Below, one piece after another: positions 44,803-53,508 of a DNA stretch of 64,000 nucleotides. The translations under genes and the position numbers were made by a program. Origin of the DNA: Kitasatospora phosalacinea (lineage in GTDB: Bacteria; Actinomycetota; Actinomycetes; Streptomycetales; Streptomycetaceae); assembly GCF_030268885.1 (NCBI RefSeq), contig NZ_BSSA01000018.1, positions 1-64,000 on the forward strand, in the 5' to 3' direction. Each line of letters opens with the position of its first letter. The first letter of the stretch is position 1. The notes under the pieces were generated by a model. The model saw only the letters and a list, made by a program, of their open reading frames with translations, was not told the DNA's origin and did not search any database.

Positions 44803-46329
44803 ATGACCGAAACCCCCCACCCTGCCGCGGGCGGCGCCCCCACGCTGCGCCGCGGCAGCCTCGGCACCGCCGACATCGCCTTCTTCGTGGTCTCCGCCGC
44901 CGCCCCGCTCACCGTGATGGCCGGGGTCGCCCCGCTCGCCCTGCTGGTCGGCGGCATCGGCGCCCCCGTCGGCTACCTCGCCGCGGGCGTCACGCTGGCC
45001 GTCTTCGCGGTCGGCTTCACCACCATGAGCCGCCACGTCCGCAACGCGGGCGGCTTCTACGCGTACATCACCCAGGGCCTCGGCCGCCCCGCCGGGTTCG
45101 CCGCCGCGCTGCTCGCCCTGCTCGGCTACCTCGGCATGAACATCGGCGTCTTCGGCCTGCTCGGCTCCGCCACCAGGGACACCGTCCAGGCCCTCACCGG
45201 GCACCAGGTCCCCTGGCTGCTGCCCGCGCTGATCGGACTGGTGGTGATCTGGTACGGCGGCTTCCGCTCCATCGACTTCGGCGCCAAGCTGCTCGGCGTC
45301 CTGCTGCTCGCCGAGACCGGCATCCTGGTGCTGCTCGCCGCCGCCGTGCTGATCGAGGGCGGCGCGCACGGCCTGAGCCTGCACTCCTTCGCCCCCGGCA
45401 ACGTCCTCACCGGCGGCATGCCCGGCGTCCTGGCGATGGCCTTCGCCGCGTTCACCGGCTTCGAGTCCACCGTCATCTACCGCCGCGAGGCCCGCGACCC
45501 CGACCGCACCGTCCCGCGCGCCACCTACCTGGCCGTCGCCTTCCTCGGCCTGTTCTACGCCTTCGTGGTGTGGACGGTCGTCCAGGCGTACGGCGACGCC
45601 GAGGTCGTCGCGGCCGCAGCCCAGGACCCGGGCGGGCTGTTCTTCACCGCCATCGACCGGTACGTGGGCGCCTGGGCCGCCGACCTGATGCACGTCCTGA
45701 TCGTCACCAGCATCCTGGCCTCGCTGCTGGCCTTCCACAACGCCACCAGCCGCTACGGGCTCGCCCTCGCCGAGGAGGGCCTGCTGCCCCGCGCGCTCGG
45801 CCGGATCCACCCCCGGCACCGCTCCCCGTACCTCTCCGGCATCGCGCAGAGCGTGCTCGCCCTGGTCGTCGTGGTGGTGTTCGCCGCCGCCGGGGCCGAC
45901 CCGTACACCCAACTGCTGCTGTGGGTGAACACCCCCGGCATGCTCGCCCTGGTCGCGCTGCAGCTGCTCGCCGCCCTCGCCGTGCCGTGCTGGTTCCGGC
46001 GCCGCCCCGGCCACGGCGAGGGCGTGCTGCGCACCGTCGTCGCGCCCGCCGTCGCCGCGGTGCTGCTGAGCGGCGCGCTCTGGCTGGTCGTCGACCACAT
46101 CGAGCTGCTGACCGGCGCCTCCGCCACCGTCAACCGCGTCCTGGTCCTGATCGTCCCCGCCGTCCTCGCCGCCGGCCTGCTGTACGCGCTGCGCACCCGG
46201 GCCCGTCGACCCGAGGTGTACGCCGCGTTCGGCGCCGAGCCGGTCGAACCGGCCGGTGCGGCGGAGGAGGCCGAGCCGGCCGGGGACGCGCCGCTGGACG
46301 CCCGGTCCCCGGCGGCCGGTGCGGCCTGA
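44803..46329 (+). CDS. APC family amino-acid/polyamine permease
   Basis: A 508-residue membrane protein with about 12 segments. The first segment region ADIAFFVVSAAAPLTVMAGV and TGFESTVIYRREARDPDRTVPRA after segment 6 are typical of APC antiporters and permeases. It would import an amino acid, amine or similar substrate, perhaps the one hydrolysed by the amidohydrolase that follows 46 bases later in a likely operon. ATG at 44803; control by the divergent TetR is likely. Confidence 0.9.
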   Translation: MTETPHPAAGGAPTLRRGSLGTADIAFFVVSAAAPLTVMAGVAPLALLVGGIGAPVGYLAAGVTLAVFAVGFTTMSRHVRNAGGFYAYITQGLGRPAGFAAALLALLGYLGMNIGVFGLLGSATRDTVQALTGHQVPWLLPALIGLVVIWYGGFRSIDFGAKLLGVLLLAETGILVLLAAAVLIEGGAHGLSLHSFAPGNVLTGGMPGVLAMAFAAFTGFESTVIYRREARDPDRTVPRATYLAVAFLGLFYAFVVWTVVQAYGDAEVVAAAAQDPGGLFFTAIDRYVGAWAADLMHVLIVTSILASLLAFHNATSRYGLALAEEGLLPRALGRIHPRHRSPYLSGIAQSVLALVVVVVFAAAGADPYTQLLLWVNTPGMLALVALQLLAALAVPCWFRRRPGHGEGVLRTVVAPAVAAVLLSGALWLVVDHIELLTGASATVNRVLVLIVPAVLAAGLLYALRTRARRPEVYAAFGAEPVEPAGAAEEAEPAGDAPLDARSPAAGAA

Positions 46330-46375
46330 CCCACACTCGGTAACCGAACCACCCTCGTACCACCAGGAGTTCACC

Positions 46376-47977
46376 GTGTCGCCCGACACCATCGTCCTCG
46401 CCCGCACCGTCCACACCCTCGACGGCGCCACCGCCCCCGGCGCCACCGCGGTCGCCGTCGCGGACGGGCTGATCACCGCCGTCGGCAGCGCCGCCGACGC
46501 CCGCGACTGGCGCGGCCCCGGCACCGAGGTGATCGACCTCGGCGACGCCACCCTCGTCCCCGGGCTGGTCGACGGCCACAGCCACCCCGCGCTCGGCCTC
46601 GAACTCTCCACCGGCGCCGACCTGTCCGCCGTCCGCGACCTGGACGGCCTGCGCGCCGCCCTCGCCCGGGCCGAGCGCCTCGACGGCTGGGTGCTCGCCT
46701 GGAACCTCGACCACAACGCGTTCGGCGACCACCCCGTCCACCGCTCCGTGATCGAGGACGTGCTCGGCCCCGACACCCCCGCCTTCGTCCGCCTCTACGA
46801 CGGCCACTCCGCCCTCGCCACCGGCGCCGCCCTGCGCGCCGCCGGGATCAGCGGCCCGCGCACCTTCGCCCAGCGCGCCACCGTCGTCTGCGACCCCGAC
46901 GGCACCCCCACCGGCCACCTGGTCGAACACGCCGCGATGGACCTGGTCACCGCCGTCATGCCCAGCCTCCCGCTGGCCCGACGCCGGGACGCCCTGCACG
47001 AGTTGCTGCTGCGGATGGCCGCCGGCGGCCTCGCCGGGGCGCACGTGATGGACGCCGGGGGCGACATCCTGGAACTCGTCCGCGCCATCGAGGACACCCG
47101 CCACCTGCCGCTGCGCCTGCGCATCGCCCCCTGGTGCATGCCCGGGATCGGCGCCGAAGGGCTGAGGGAACTCGCCGCGCTGCAGGGGGAGTCCGGGCGC
47201 AACTGGCTGGTCGGCGGCGTCAAGCTGTTCGTCGACGGCACGGTGGAGGGCGGCTCGGCCTGGCTGGAGCGCCCCGACTGCCACGGCGAGGGAACCGCCG
47301 CGCTCTGGCTCGACCCCGCCGAATACTCCGACGTGGTACGGCAGTTGGACGCGTACGGGGTGCGCACCGCCACCCACGCGATCGGCGACGCGGGTGTCCG
47401 GCACGTGCTGGACACCGTCGCGGCCCTGCCCGGGCAGGGCCGCGGGCGGCACCGGATCGAGCACATCGAGACGCTCGGCGACGAACAGGCCCGCCGCTTC
47501 GCCCAGTTGGGCGTCCCCGCCTCCATGCAGCCCACCCACTCCGCGTACACCCGGGCCGACCACACCGACGCCTGGTCCACCCGCCTCGGCGCCGAACGCG
47601 CCGAACGCGCCTGGATCTGCCGCACCCTGCGCGACACCGGCGCCACCCTCGCCCTCGGCTCCGACTGGCCCATCGCCCACCACGACCCGCGCGGCGTCCT
47701 CGCCTACGCCCAACTGCGCCGCCACGCGGGCACCGACACCGCGCCGGTCAACCCCGGCCAGGCGCTCACCGCCCTGATGGCCCTGGAGGGCTACACCACC
47801 CACGCCGCCCGCGCCGCAGGGGAGTCCGACCGCACCGGGCGGATCGCCCCCGGGCTGCGCGCCGACCTCACCGCCTTCGCCCTCGACCCGCTCACCACCG
47901 ATCCCGACGCGTTCGCCGGTACGGCGGTGCCGCTCACCATGTCCAACGGCGTGGTCACCAACCGGGTCGGCGGGTGA
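46376..47977 (+). CDS. amidohydrolase, YtcJ-like
   Basis: A 533-residue metal-dependent hydrolase. The metal motif DGHSHP, the catalytic Lys region GGVKLFVDGTVEGGSAWL, HAIGDAGV, HRIEHIE and GSDWPI are all in the order seen in YtcJ/exoenzyme-type amidohydrolases (amidohydrolase_3), a group including N-substituted formamide deformylase. It probably cleaves an amide in the cytoplasm. GTG at 46376 follows CAGGAG. It is downstream of the permease, so transport and hydrolysis of one substrate are likely linked. Confidence 0.9.
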   Translation: MSPDTIVLARTVHTLDGATAPGATAVAVADGLITAVGSAADARDWRGPGTEVIDLGDATLVPGLVDGHSHPALGLELSTGADLSAVRDLDGLRAALARAERLDGWVLAWNLDHNAFGDHPVHRSVIEDVLGPDTPAFVRLYDGHSALATGAALRAAGISGPRTFAQRATVVCDPDGTPTGHLVEHAAMDLVTAVMPSLPLARRRDALHELLLRMAAGGLAGAHVMDAGGDILELVRAIEDTRHLPLRLRIAPWCMPGIGAEGLRELAALQGESGRNWLVGGVKLFVDGTVEGGSAWLERPDCHGEGTAALWLDPAEYSDVVRQLDAYGVRTATHAIGDAGVRHVLDTVAALPGQGRGRHRIEHIETLGDEQARRFAQLGVPASMQPTHSAYTRADHTDAWSTRLGAERAERAWICRTLRDTGATLALGSDWPIAHHDPRGVLAYAQLRRHAGTDTAPVNPGQALTALMALEGYTTHAARAAGESDRTGRIAPGLRADLTAFALDPLTTDPDAFAGTAVPLTMSNGVVTNRVGG

Positions 47978-47996
47978 GGGAGTTCGTGCAGTCCCC

Positions 47997-48752
47997 TCAG
48001 GACGGAAGGGGCGGTCGGTCCAGGAGGTCGAGGTAGGCGTGCAGGGCGGCCGCGCCCGCGAGCAGGGCGCGGCCGCGGGCGGTGAGGCGGTCCTGCCAGG
48101 CGGCCAGGGTCGGGCGGAGCGCCTCCGGGGAACCGGCGGTGCGCAGCCGGTGCAGGATCTCGGCGGTCCGGGCCAGGCCGTGGCCACCGCGCCGCAACTG
48201 CTCGGCCAGCAGCACCTCGCGGACCTGCTCGGGCGCGTAGACCCGGTAGCCGGTGCGGGCGTCCCGGGACGGGGCGACCAGGCCCGCGCGCTCCCACTCG
48301 CGCAGGGTCGCCGGGTGCAGGCCGAGCCGGTGGGCGAGCGGACCGATGTGCGTGCCGGTGGTGGGCCCGTCGGCCCCGGGCCCGTCGGTCGCGGGCCCGT
48401 CGGTCGCGGGGGCGCCCTCCCCGGCGGGCGGGAGGTGGTCGAGGGCGGTGCGGACGGCCTCCAGGGTGCGACGGTCCTCGGCCAGCAGGGCGTGGCCGTC
48501 GTCGACCAGGCGCAGTGCCTCCGGCAGGGCGTCCGCGTGGACGGCGCGCATGATCGCGGTCGCGGCCGGGTGACCGTACCCCGGCAGCAGCGCCAGGAAG
48601 GCCCGCAGCGCGGCCGCGTGGCGTTCGTCGTAGCGCCGGTACCCGTGCGCGGAGCGGGCGGCGGGCGGCAGGGCGCCCGCCTCCTCGTAGTTGCGCACCG
48701 CCTGGGTGGACAGGCCGTGCTCGCGGGCCAGATCGATCGGGCGCAGTGTCAT
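47997..48752 (-). CDS. regulator with two MerR DNA-binding domains (TioE-like)
   Basis: A 251-residue protein with one MerR HTH at residues 1-70 (MTLRPIDLAREHGLSTQAVR, AHGYRRYDERHAAAL) and another at about 135-205 (IGPLAHRLGLHPATLREWER, TGYRVYAPEQVREVLL), joined by a linker with repeats GPATDGP. MerR proteins normally have one HTH and dimerise; the doubled form is known as TioE-like in streptomycetes. It is divergent from the erythromycin-esterase-like gene and probably regulates it. ATG at 48752. Confidence 0.88.
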   Translation of the reverse strand: MTLRPIDLAREHGLSTQAVRNYEEAGALPPAARSAHGYRRYDERHAAALRAFLALLPGYGHPAATAIMRAVHADALPEALRLVDDGHALLAEDRRTLEAVRTALDHLPPAGEGAPATDGPATDGPGADGPTTGTHIGPLAHRLGLHPATLREWERAGLVAPSRDARTGYRVYAPEQVREVLLAEQLRRGGHGLARTAEILHRLRTAGSPEALRPTLAAWQDRLTARGRALLAGAAALHAYLDLLDRPPLPS

Positions 48753-48803
48753 CGTGTTTGAAGCTTTTCTGCTCGATTCCCGGGCTGAGAACGGAAAAGT
48801 CTA

Positions 48804-48827
48804 CACCGTTCCTTCAACGATACGGTG
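48804..48827. promoter_or_regulatory. candidate MerR operator
   Basis: CACCGT (48804-48809) and ACGGTG (48822-48827) form a dyad with a 12-base spacer between the divergent MerR and esterase genes, ending just before the esterase ATG. The match is short and may be chance. Confidence 0.3.
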
Positions 48828-48833
48828 GAATCC

Positions 48834-50150
48834 ATGACTCCCTCGCTCCAGGACGCCGCCCGCCCCTTCTCCGCCGCCGCCCTCACCGACCTCGTCCCCA
48901 CCGGCACCCGGCTGCTCGCCCTCGGCGAACCCACCCACGGCGCCGAGGAGTTCCTCGACCTGCGCAACGAACTCTTCCGCCACCTGGTCACCGACCACGG
49001 CTACCGCTCCATCGCCCTGGAGAGCGACTGCCTGGCCGCGCTCGCCGTCGACGCGTACGTGGGCGGCGCGGAGGGCGAGTTGGACGCCGCGCTGCGGGAG
49101 GGCCTGAGCCACGGCTTCGGCGCCTACGCCGGGAACCGCGAACTCGTGTGCTGGATGCGGGAGTTCAACACCGGGGTCGAGGAGGGCGAGCGGCTGCGGT
49201 TCTACGGGGCGGACGGCCCGCTGGAGTACACCGGCGCCGCCGCACCGGGCCCCGCGCTGCTGAGGCTGCACGCCTTCCTGGCCGACCGGCTCCCGGCCGA
49301 ACTGCTGCCCGAGCGGGCCGAGTTGCTGCACCTCTGCGGACCGGACGAGCGCTGGACCGACCCCGCCGCCGCCCTCGACCCCACCCGCTCGGTGGGACGC
49401 ACCGCGGAGGCCACCCGACTCCGGCTGCTCGCCGACGAGTTGGGACTGCTCCTGGCCGCGCACCGCCCGCAGTTCGCGGCCGCGGAAGCGGGCGCGGGCG
49501 CGGGCACGGGCGCGGGCACGGGCGCGGAATCGGATGCGCGCGCGGAAGCGGTTGCGGGAACGGGCACGGCCGCGGACGCGCTCTGGCGGGCCGAGCTCGA
49601 CGCCCGCACCGCCACCGGCCTGCTCCGCTACCACGCGGCCACCGCCGGGGACGGCCCCGACCGGCTCAACTCGCTGATGCGCCAACGCGACCTGATGATC
49701 GCCGACAACCTCGAAGCGATCCTCCGCCGCGAGGCCCGCCGCGGCCCGACCCTCGCCTTCGCCCACAACCGCCACCTCCAGCGCGAAGCCGGCCGCATCC
49801 CGCTCGGCGGGCACCAACTCCTCTGGTGGAGCGCCGGATCCCTGCTCGACGCCCGCCTCGACGACGGCTACGCCTTCCTCGCCACCACCTTCGGCAACCG
49901 CGCCCCCGACGACCACCCCGCCCCCGACACCCTCGAAGGCGTCCTCGCCACCCTCCCGGGCCCGCGCACCGTCCTCGACCCGGCCCGGCTCGCCGCGGCC
50001 CTGGGGGCACCCGGGCGGGTGCAGGCCCGGATCCCGGCCGACCACACGTACTTCGGACTGGACCCGGCGGCGCTGGACCGGGTCGACGGGGTGGTGTTCG
50101 TCCGGGACATCGCCCGGCAGCAGGGCCTGTTCGGGGGCGGGCAGGCGTGA
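48834..50150 (+). CDS. erythromycin esterase-like protein
   Basis: A 438-residue protein of the Ere family. The catalytic histidine region GEPTHGAEEFLDLRNELFRH, the ALESDC block and the late FAHNRHLQREAGRIPLGGHQ block are conserved. True Ere enzymes open macrolide lactones; many streptomycete relatives have no known resistance role. A Gly/Ala/Thr stretch near residues 220-240 is encoded by GCGGGC-type hexamer repeats (about 49486-49570), an insertion unlike the family. ATG at 48834 is preferred; GTG at 48825 is possible. Divergent from the double-MerR gene. Confidence 0.87.
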   Translation: MTPSLQDAARPFSAAALTDLVPTGTRLLALGEPTHGAEEFLDLRNELFRHLVTDHGYRSIALESDCLAALAVDAYVGGAEGELDAALREGLSHGFGAYAGNRELVCWMREFNTGVEEGERLRFYGADGPLEYTGAAAPGPALLRLHAFLADRLPAELLPERAELLHLCGPDERWTDPAAALDPTRSVGRTAEATRLRLLADELGLLLAAHRPQFAAAEAGAGAGTGAGTGAESDARAEAVAGTGTAADALWRAELDARTATGLLRYHAATAGDGPDRLNSLMRQRDLMIADNLEAILRREARRGPTLAFAHNRHLQREAGRIPLGGHQLLWWSAGSLLDARLDDGYAFLATTFGNRAPDDHPAPDTLEGVLATLPGPRTVLDPARLAAALGAPGRVQARIPADHTYFGLDPAALDRVDGVVFVRDIARQQGLFGGGQA

Positions 50151-50156
50151 GCGGGC

Positions 50157-50489
50157 TCAGCAGGACGTCTCGACGAGCAGCAGCCCCCGGCCGTCGTCCG
50201 CGGTGAACTCGTAGGCCGGGTGGGAGAGCAGACCGTCCGCGCCGTGCGCGGCCCGGGCCACCGGCCGGGCGGCCGGGCGCTCGGCCGCCGGCAGGGAGCG
50301 GGGCACCCACCGGCCGGGACGCTCGTCGTCGTGGTCGCCCGTCGCCATCACGTCGGCCCGCACCGCGAGCCGCTTCGCCCGGCGCCGGTCCGGCGGGCCG
50401 CGGAGGAGTCGCCAGCGGCAGCCGTCCGCGTCGGTGAACCCGCGGGCCGCCAGGGGCGGGAGGGCGAACGGGCCGCGATCGGCTGCCAC
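50157..50489 (-). CDS. hypothetical protein
   Basis: A possible 110-residue protein (GTG at 50489) reading ALPPLAARGFTDADGCRWRL, then a charged Arg-rich stretch and the end GLLSHPAYEFTADDGRGLLL. The open frame continues upstream to 50915, but that part is Pro/Arg-rich and looks like noise opposite another gene. No family is recognised. It is convergent with the esterase (7 bases between stops) and divergent from the LRV gene. Confidence 0.45.
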   Translation of the reverse strand: MAADRGPFALPPLAARGFTDADGCRWRLLRGPPDRRRAKRLAVRADVMATGDHDDERPGRWVPRSLPAAERPAARPVARAAHGADGLLSHPAYEFTADDGRGLLLVETSC

Positions 50490-50650
50490 GGGCCCGACGG
50501 GCCGGGGTCCGGCGGGTCGGACGGCTCGGCGGGTCGGACCGCGGACGTCCGGCGCTTCGGCATCCGCCCGTCGTGCCGGTGCGCCGCACCGAGAATGCGC
50601 CGCACCGAAAACGCGTGGCGGGGTCGGGCCGGGCGGGGGAGGATGCCCGG

Positions 50651-52156
50651 ATGCGTCGTGTCTGGGAAGGGCTGGCCGGGAACCCCGCGCTGCCCGCGGA
50701 GGCCGTGGAGCGGCTGGTCCGGCTCGACGAGCCGGACCTCTCGTCGGAGCTGGCCGAACGGACGGACCTGACCGAGCGGCAGGTCGAGGTGCTGGCGGAG
50801 CGCGGCGTCGTGGCGGCCGAACGCCTGGTGGAGAACGGCCGGTTGACGGCGCAGCGGGTCGACCCCCGGCGGCAGCCGATCGCCGCGCTGGCACTGCTGC
50901 GGGCCGGTCGGGCACCCGCCGGGTGGGCCGAGCTGCTGGCCGGACGGCGGGAGCTGTGGCCGGAGTTGGCGTCCACCGAGCGGCTGCCCGCCGGGGTCGC
51001 GCGGCGGCTGCTCGCTGCGGCGGACCAGGACGTCCTGGTCGCGCTCGCCGAGGCGCAGCCCGACCCCGGCGTCCTCGCCGCCCTTGCCGCGCACCCCTCG
51101 TCGCACGTCCGGCAGGCCGTCGGCTGGAACCCGGCCGCCCCGGCCGACGTCCTCGCCGATCTGCTCAACGACCGCCCGCCACTGACGAGTTGCGAGGTCT
51201 GCGAACGCCACCCCGTCCCGTGGACGCACCCGCCGGACTGCCCCGACCCGGACTGCGACCTGCCCGGCGGCGCCGCCTGCGACGGCAGCCACCAGTACGC
51301 CCGGCACACCGTCGTGGAGGCCGCCCTCGCGCACCCGAACGCGCCCGCCGCCGACGCCCGGCGCCACCTGCACGACCCGTCCGGCCTGCTGCGCGCCCCA
51401 CTCGCCGAACGCACCGACCTCGACCCGGACACGTACGCCCAACTCGCCACCTCCACCGAGCCGTTCGTGCTCGCCGCACTCGCCGAGAACCCGGCGGTCG
51501 GCGAGCGGCTGATCCGCGAACTCGCCGCCGTCCCGCACGAGACCGTGCGCCGGGCCGTGGTCTGCAACCCCGCCGTGCCGCTGGACGTCCTCGAACGGGC
51601 CTGGGAGGGCGTCGTCCTCAAGCTCGGGGCGACGCTGCCGCCCCGGATCGCCGCCGCCGACCCCGCCGAGACCGAACGGCTCGCCGCCTCCGCGGACCCC
51701 GAACTGCGGCGTCTGCTCGCCCTGCGCCGCGACCTGCCCCCGCACGTCCGCGACCGCCTCGCCGCCGATCCGGAAGCCAGGGTCGCCAACGCCGTCGCCC
51801 CCCACCCCGGCCTGGAGGAACGGCAGTTGACCGCCATGCACCACCGTCACGGCCGCCTCGTCGGCCCCGGCATCGCGGCCAACCCCGACACCCCCACCAC
51901 CCTGCTGCGCGCCCTCACCACCGGTGAGCACAACGTGGCCACCCTGCGCGCCCTCGCCGTCCACCCCGCCGCCGACGGTGCCACCCTCACCGCCTGCCTG
52001 CGCGACCGCCGCGCCCGCGAACGGGCCGCCGCCCACCCCGCCCTGCCGCTCGACCGGATCCGCGCCCTCCTCGCCGACCCCGCCACCGCCCACCACGCCG
52101 CCGCCAACCCGTCCCTCCCGGCCGCCGACCTGCTGCGCCTGATGCCACCGCAGTGA
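50651..52156 (+). CDS. leucine-rich-repeat-variant protein with Cys cluster
   Basis: A 501-residue protein built from about 24-residue helical repeats (NPALPAEAVERLV, AAHPSSHVRQAVGWNPAAPA, ENPAVGERLIRELAAVPHET) of the LRV type. Between repeats, residues 181-210 hold five Cys (C181, C184, C197, C202, C210) and two His, spaced like a metal or Fe-S site. An LRV protein of Azotobacter carries a [4Fe-4S] cluster, so a similar site is possible. No enzyme domain is seen. ATG at 50651. Related in type to 29742-30854. Confidence 0.78.
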   Translation: MRRVWEGLAGNPALPAEAVERLVRLDEPDLSSELAERTDLTERQVEVLAERGVVAAERLVENGRLTAQRVDPRRQPIAALALLRAGRAPAGWAELLAGRRELWPELASTERLPAGVARRLLAAADQDVLVALAEAQPDPGVLAALAAHPSSHVRQAVGWNPAAPADVLADLLNDRPPLTSCEVCERHPVPWTHPPDCPDPDCDLPGGAACDGSHQYARHTVVEAALAHPNAPAADARRHLHDPSGLLRAPLAERTDLDPDTYAQLATSTEPFVLAALAENPAVGERLIRELAAVPHETVRRAVVCNPAVPLDVLERAWEGVVLKLGATLPPRIAAADPAETERLAASADPELRRLLALRRDLPPHVRDRLAADPEARVANAVAPHPGLEERQLTAMHHRHGRLVGPGIAANPDTPTTLLRALTTGEHNVATLRALAVHPAADGATLTACLRDRRARERAAAHPALPLDRIRALLADPATAHHAAANPSLPAADLLRLMPPQ

Positions 52157-52213
52157 CGGGCGTCCCCGAGCGGGCGGCGAACCGCCGCACCGGCCGCGGC
52201 GCGACGACGCACA

Positions 52214-52256
52214 CCGGCACGGGCCGTCCCCCCGCGCAGGGGGCGGCCCGTGCCGG
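52214..52256. terminator. bidirectional terminator
   Basis: CCGGCACGGGCCG (52214-52226) pairs perfectly with 52244-52256; an inner CCCC/GGGG stem extends it. It separates the convergent LRV gene and the end of the flavin operon. Confidence 0.82.
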
Positions 52257-52268
52257 GGCGGCGGGACG

Positions 52269-52961
52269 TCAGCGGGTGCTCTCCTCGCGGCCCTCCACCA
52301 GGACGGCGGGCTCCAGCGGCGAGGCGATCTCCTGCGGCTTGCTGCGCGAGGCCCAGTCGCGGATGCCGATCACCACCATCACGAAGAAGATCGAGTACAC
52401 GATGCCGGAGAAGTACAGCTCCGAGTGCACCGCGAGCGGCACGCCGACCAGGTCGACCGCCAGCCAGACGAACCAGAACTCGATGTAGCGGCGGGCCTGG
52501 CTGTACATCGCGATGATCGAGCCGACGAAGATCCAGGCGTCCGCGCTCACCATCCACATCGGCGCGCCCGGGTAGAACGAGGCGTCCTGCCACTTCAGCA
52601 CCGCCGCGAACGCGACCGTGCCGAGCACCATCGCGGCGACCAGCACCGCGCGCTCGCCCCAGTTCGCCCAGCGGACGTTGATGGCGCCCTCCTGCTCACG
52701 GCTGCGCTTCCAGGTCGCCCAGCCCCAGGACGCCGAGACGATGATCACCACCTGCCGGGCGGCGTTGCCGCCCAGGTGCACGTTCAGGCTGGCGATCAGC
52801 AGGAACACCGAGCCGAGGATCTGCACCGGCCAGGCCACCAGCGAGCGGCGCAGGGCCAGCCAGACGGTGGCGAGCGCGAGGACGTTGCCGAGGAAGTCGG
52901 ACCAGTAGACGGGGAGGCCGAAGAAGCTGAACTGCTCGTTCAGCCAGTGGAATGCGCTCAT
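52269..52961 (-). CDS. PnuC/RibM-type transporter, probable riboflavin importer
   Basis: A 230-residue membrane protein with seven hydrophobic segments and PnuC-family features (YWSDFLGNVLALATVWLALR, WPVQILGSVFLLIASLNVHL, WFVWLAVDLVGVPLAVHSEL). PnuC proteins carry nicotinamide riboside; actinobacterial members called RibM/PnuX carry riboflavin by facilitated diffusion. Its place as the last gene of an operon with riboflavin kinase, flavin reductase, an FMN monooxygenase and ribokinase strongly favours riboflavin. ATG at 52961; 127 bases of short repeats separate it from the kinase gene. Confidence 0.83.
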   Translation of the reverse strand: MSAFHWLNEQFSFFGLPVYWSDFLGNVLALATVWLALRRSLVAWPVQILGSVFLLIASLNVHLGGNAARQVVIIVSASWGWATWKRSREQEGAINVRWANWGERAVLVAAMVLGTVAFAAVLKWQDASFYPGAPMWMVSADAWIFVGSIIAMYSQARRYIEFWFVWLAVDLVGVPLAVHSELYFSGIVYSIFFVMVVIGIRDWASRSKPQEIASPLEPAVLVEGREESTR

Positions 52962-52977
52962 GACTCACACCTTTGTT

Positions 52978-53076
52978 CGTGCGGAGCGAGGTGGTGGGGG
53001 TGGTGGGGGTTCACTGCGTGCAGAGCGAGGTGGTGCGGTGGGGTGGTGCGGTGGGGGTGGTGCGGTGGGGGTGCGG
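52978..53076. repeat. direct repeats between riboflavin kinase and transporter genes
   Basis: CGTGCGGAGCGAGGTGGTG (52978-52996) recurs with one change at 53017-53035, followed by three copies of GTGGTGCGGTGG up to 53076. This fills most of the 127-base gap inside the operon. It is not a clear terminator or promoter. Confidence 0.8.
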
Positions 53077-53088
53077 GGCCGGCCGGGC

Positions 53089-53508
53089 TCAGGGCGCGGG
53101 GGCGCGGGGCGGGGTGACGGCGGCCAGCAGGGCGTCCGAGCGGCGGACGTCCTCGCGGGCGGCGGCGAGCAGCGCGTCGACGGTGGCGAACTTCTCGGTG
53201 TCGCGCAGCCGGGCGACGAACCACAGCTCGACCCGTTCGCCGTACAGGTCGTCCGAGGTGTCGTGGCAGTGCACCTCGACGTGCACCTCGGTGGAGTCGC
53301 CGAAGGTCGGGTTGGTGCCGATGCTGACGGTCGCCCGGTGCACGCCCCCGGTCGCCGGGCGGGCCAGCCAGCCGCTGTAGATCGCGGGCGGCGGGACGGC
53401 CGTGCCGGGGGCGGGGGAGAGGTTGGCGGTGGGGAAGCCCAGGCCCCTGCCCCGGCCCGCGCCGTGAACGACCGTTCCGACAAGGGGAGTCGACGGGAGC
53501 TCAGGCAT
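53089..53508 (-). CDS. stand-alone riboflavin kinase
   Basis: A 139-residue protein made only of a flavokinase domain: GTVVHGAGRGRGLGFPTANL (the GFPTAN ATP/metal loop), GWLARPATGG, SIGTNPTFGD and VEVHCHDTSDDLYGERV. Normal bacterial RibF is about 300 residues with an FMN adenylyltransferase half, which is absent here. It turns riboflavin and ATP into FMN, giving the cofactor for the monooxygenase upstream. Its ATG overlaps the flavin reductase stop by 8 bases, so the genes are coupled. Confidence 0.9.
   Translation of the reverse strand: MPELPSTPLVGTVVHGAGRGRGLGFPTANLSPAPGTAVPPPAIYSGWLARPATGGVHRATVSIGTNPTFGDSTEVHVEVHCHDTSDDLYGERVELWFVARLRDTEKFATVDALLAAAREDVRRSDALLAAVTPPRAPAP

Noticed and set aside
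50490..50915. Extension of the small hypothetical gene to a 252-residue protein
   Set aside because: The added part is Pro/Arg/Ala noise overlapping the start of the LRV gene in antisense.
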